Below are positions 63,305 to 64,000 of a stretch of DNA of 64,000 bases, in pieces. The number at the start of each line of letters is the position of its first letter. Positions within the stretch are counted from its first letter, which is position 1. Source of the stretch: Notamacropus eugenii (lineage: Eukaryota; Chordata; Mammalia; Diprotodontia; Macropodidae); NCBI RefSeq assembly GCF_028372415.1, contig NC_092878.1:140574804-140638803 (forward strand), in the 5' to 3' direction. Made by a program: the position numbers and the translations under genes. The notes beneath the pieces were generated by a model. That model saw nothing but the letters and a program-made list of their open reading frames with translations, was not told the DNA's origin and made no database searches.

Positions 63305-63750
63305 CACTAAATCACAGAATTTAAGGGTTGAAAAGATATCTCAGTGGGCAGCTGAGCCAACTCATACCTGGAAAGATGTTGCCACTATAACTTACTCAAC
63401 AAGTGGTTATCAAGGCTATGCTTGTGAAGACTTCTATGAAGGGGAACCTCAACATCCAGAGAGTGCATTCTAGTTTTAAATAGCCTCAACTATTAGGTAA
63501 ATAGGCAGGGGAAGCATTTCTCAAATATCAGACCCAAATTTGACTCTTAATTTCAACCCATTGCTCTGAGTTCTACCCTCTAGGGTCAAAGAGAACAAAA
63601 GTTTACAACTCTTTCACGTGATTGCACGGCAAAAACCTCACTTGAAGACAACCTGTACTCATGTGCCATGGACTTTGGGTGCCTCACCACTGTGGCTGCC
63701 TCCTCTGGACACTCCAGTTTCTTCTTCTTACTTAGAAAGGAATAAAGGCA
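63305..63750 (-). mobile_element. LINE CR1/L3 3' region
   Basis: Reverse CR1/L3: ACAGAATTTAAGGGTTGAAA (3' end), AACAAGTGGTTATCAAGGCT, CAACCCATTGCTCTGAGTTC TACCCTC, AGGGTCAAAGAGAACAAAAG and CTGCCTCCTCTGGACACTCC. Confidence 0.75.
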
Positions 63751-63845
63751 TTGCTGTGTAGCAGTGAGGGCCCAGTAGAGAACAGATAATATAGAAAGCC
63801 TAGTGACTGAGACAGATGGTTATCTTATCTCATACTAATAGCCCT

Positions 63846-63887
63846 ACACATACACACACACACATACACACACACACACACACACAT
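63846..63887. repeat. (CA)n microsatellite
   Basis: CA units with TACA interruptions. Confidence 0.95.
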
Positions 63888-63889
63888 CA

Positions 63890-64000
63890 GCAAGGCTTAA
63901 CCTTTTTACTCCTTGGGCAATCTGGTGAAGCCCATGGATCCCATTTCAGAATGTTTTTAAATATATAAAATACCTGACTTTGTGAAGGAAATATACCCAC
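63890..64000 (-). mobile_element. hAT-type DNA transposon fragment (runs off the window)
   Basis: GGCTTAACCTTTTTACTCCT, GGGCAATCTGGTGAAGCCCA and TCAGAATGTTTTTAAATATA; opposite orientation to 34035-34165. Confidence 0.7.

Overview
The window is intronic and exonic DNA of a mammal, very probably a marsupial. Long stretches have no gene, the coding exons are short with GT/AG borders, and the interspersed repeats are LINE L2, L1 and CR1/L3, MIR-type CORE-SINEs and many Mar-1-like SINEs with a Bov-B/RTE-like tail. The last group is typical of marsupials. The species cannot be fixed from this sequence.

The only gene I can support is SLC39A8 (ZIP8, a plasma-membrane and lysosomal importer of Zn, Mn, Fe and Cd), on the minus strand. 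Seven coding exons are present, equivalent to human coding exons 2 to 8. In transcription order they are 47429-47591, 40496-40665, 35481-35603, 34879-35049, 12987-13194, 12598-12782 and 7685-7834. Joined, they make 1170 nt: 389 residues and a TAA stop, with every splice phase compatible. The exon with the start codon and signal peptide (about 73 residues in human) and the promoter lie beyond position 64000. A 3' UTR probably runs to about 6050.

Layout: 1-6050 is 3' flank dominated by two convergent L2 LINE copies. 6050-7684 is the probable 3' UTR. 7685-13194 holds the last three exons. 13195-34878 is a 21.7 kb intron full of L1, L2, hAT and SINE remnants. 34879-47591 holds the four upstream exons. 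47592-64000 is part of the first coding intron, with L2, CR1/L3, hAT, SINEs and long simple repeats.

I found no second gene, tRNA or rRNA, CRISPR array or operon. The other open reading frames lie in repeats, microsatellites or unrecognised sequence with no family resemblance. I saw no convincing new biological system. The more interesting signals are the conserved ZIP8 functional residues, the repeat architecture (SINEs with one head but tails of different LINE types, microsatellites born at SINE tails, paired L2 segments) and a few unclassified repeats. Repeat family names come from memory of consensus sequences, without a library search.
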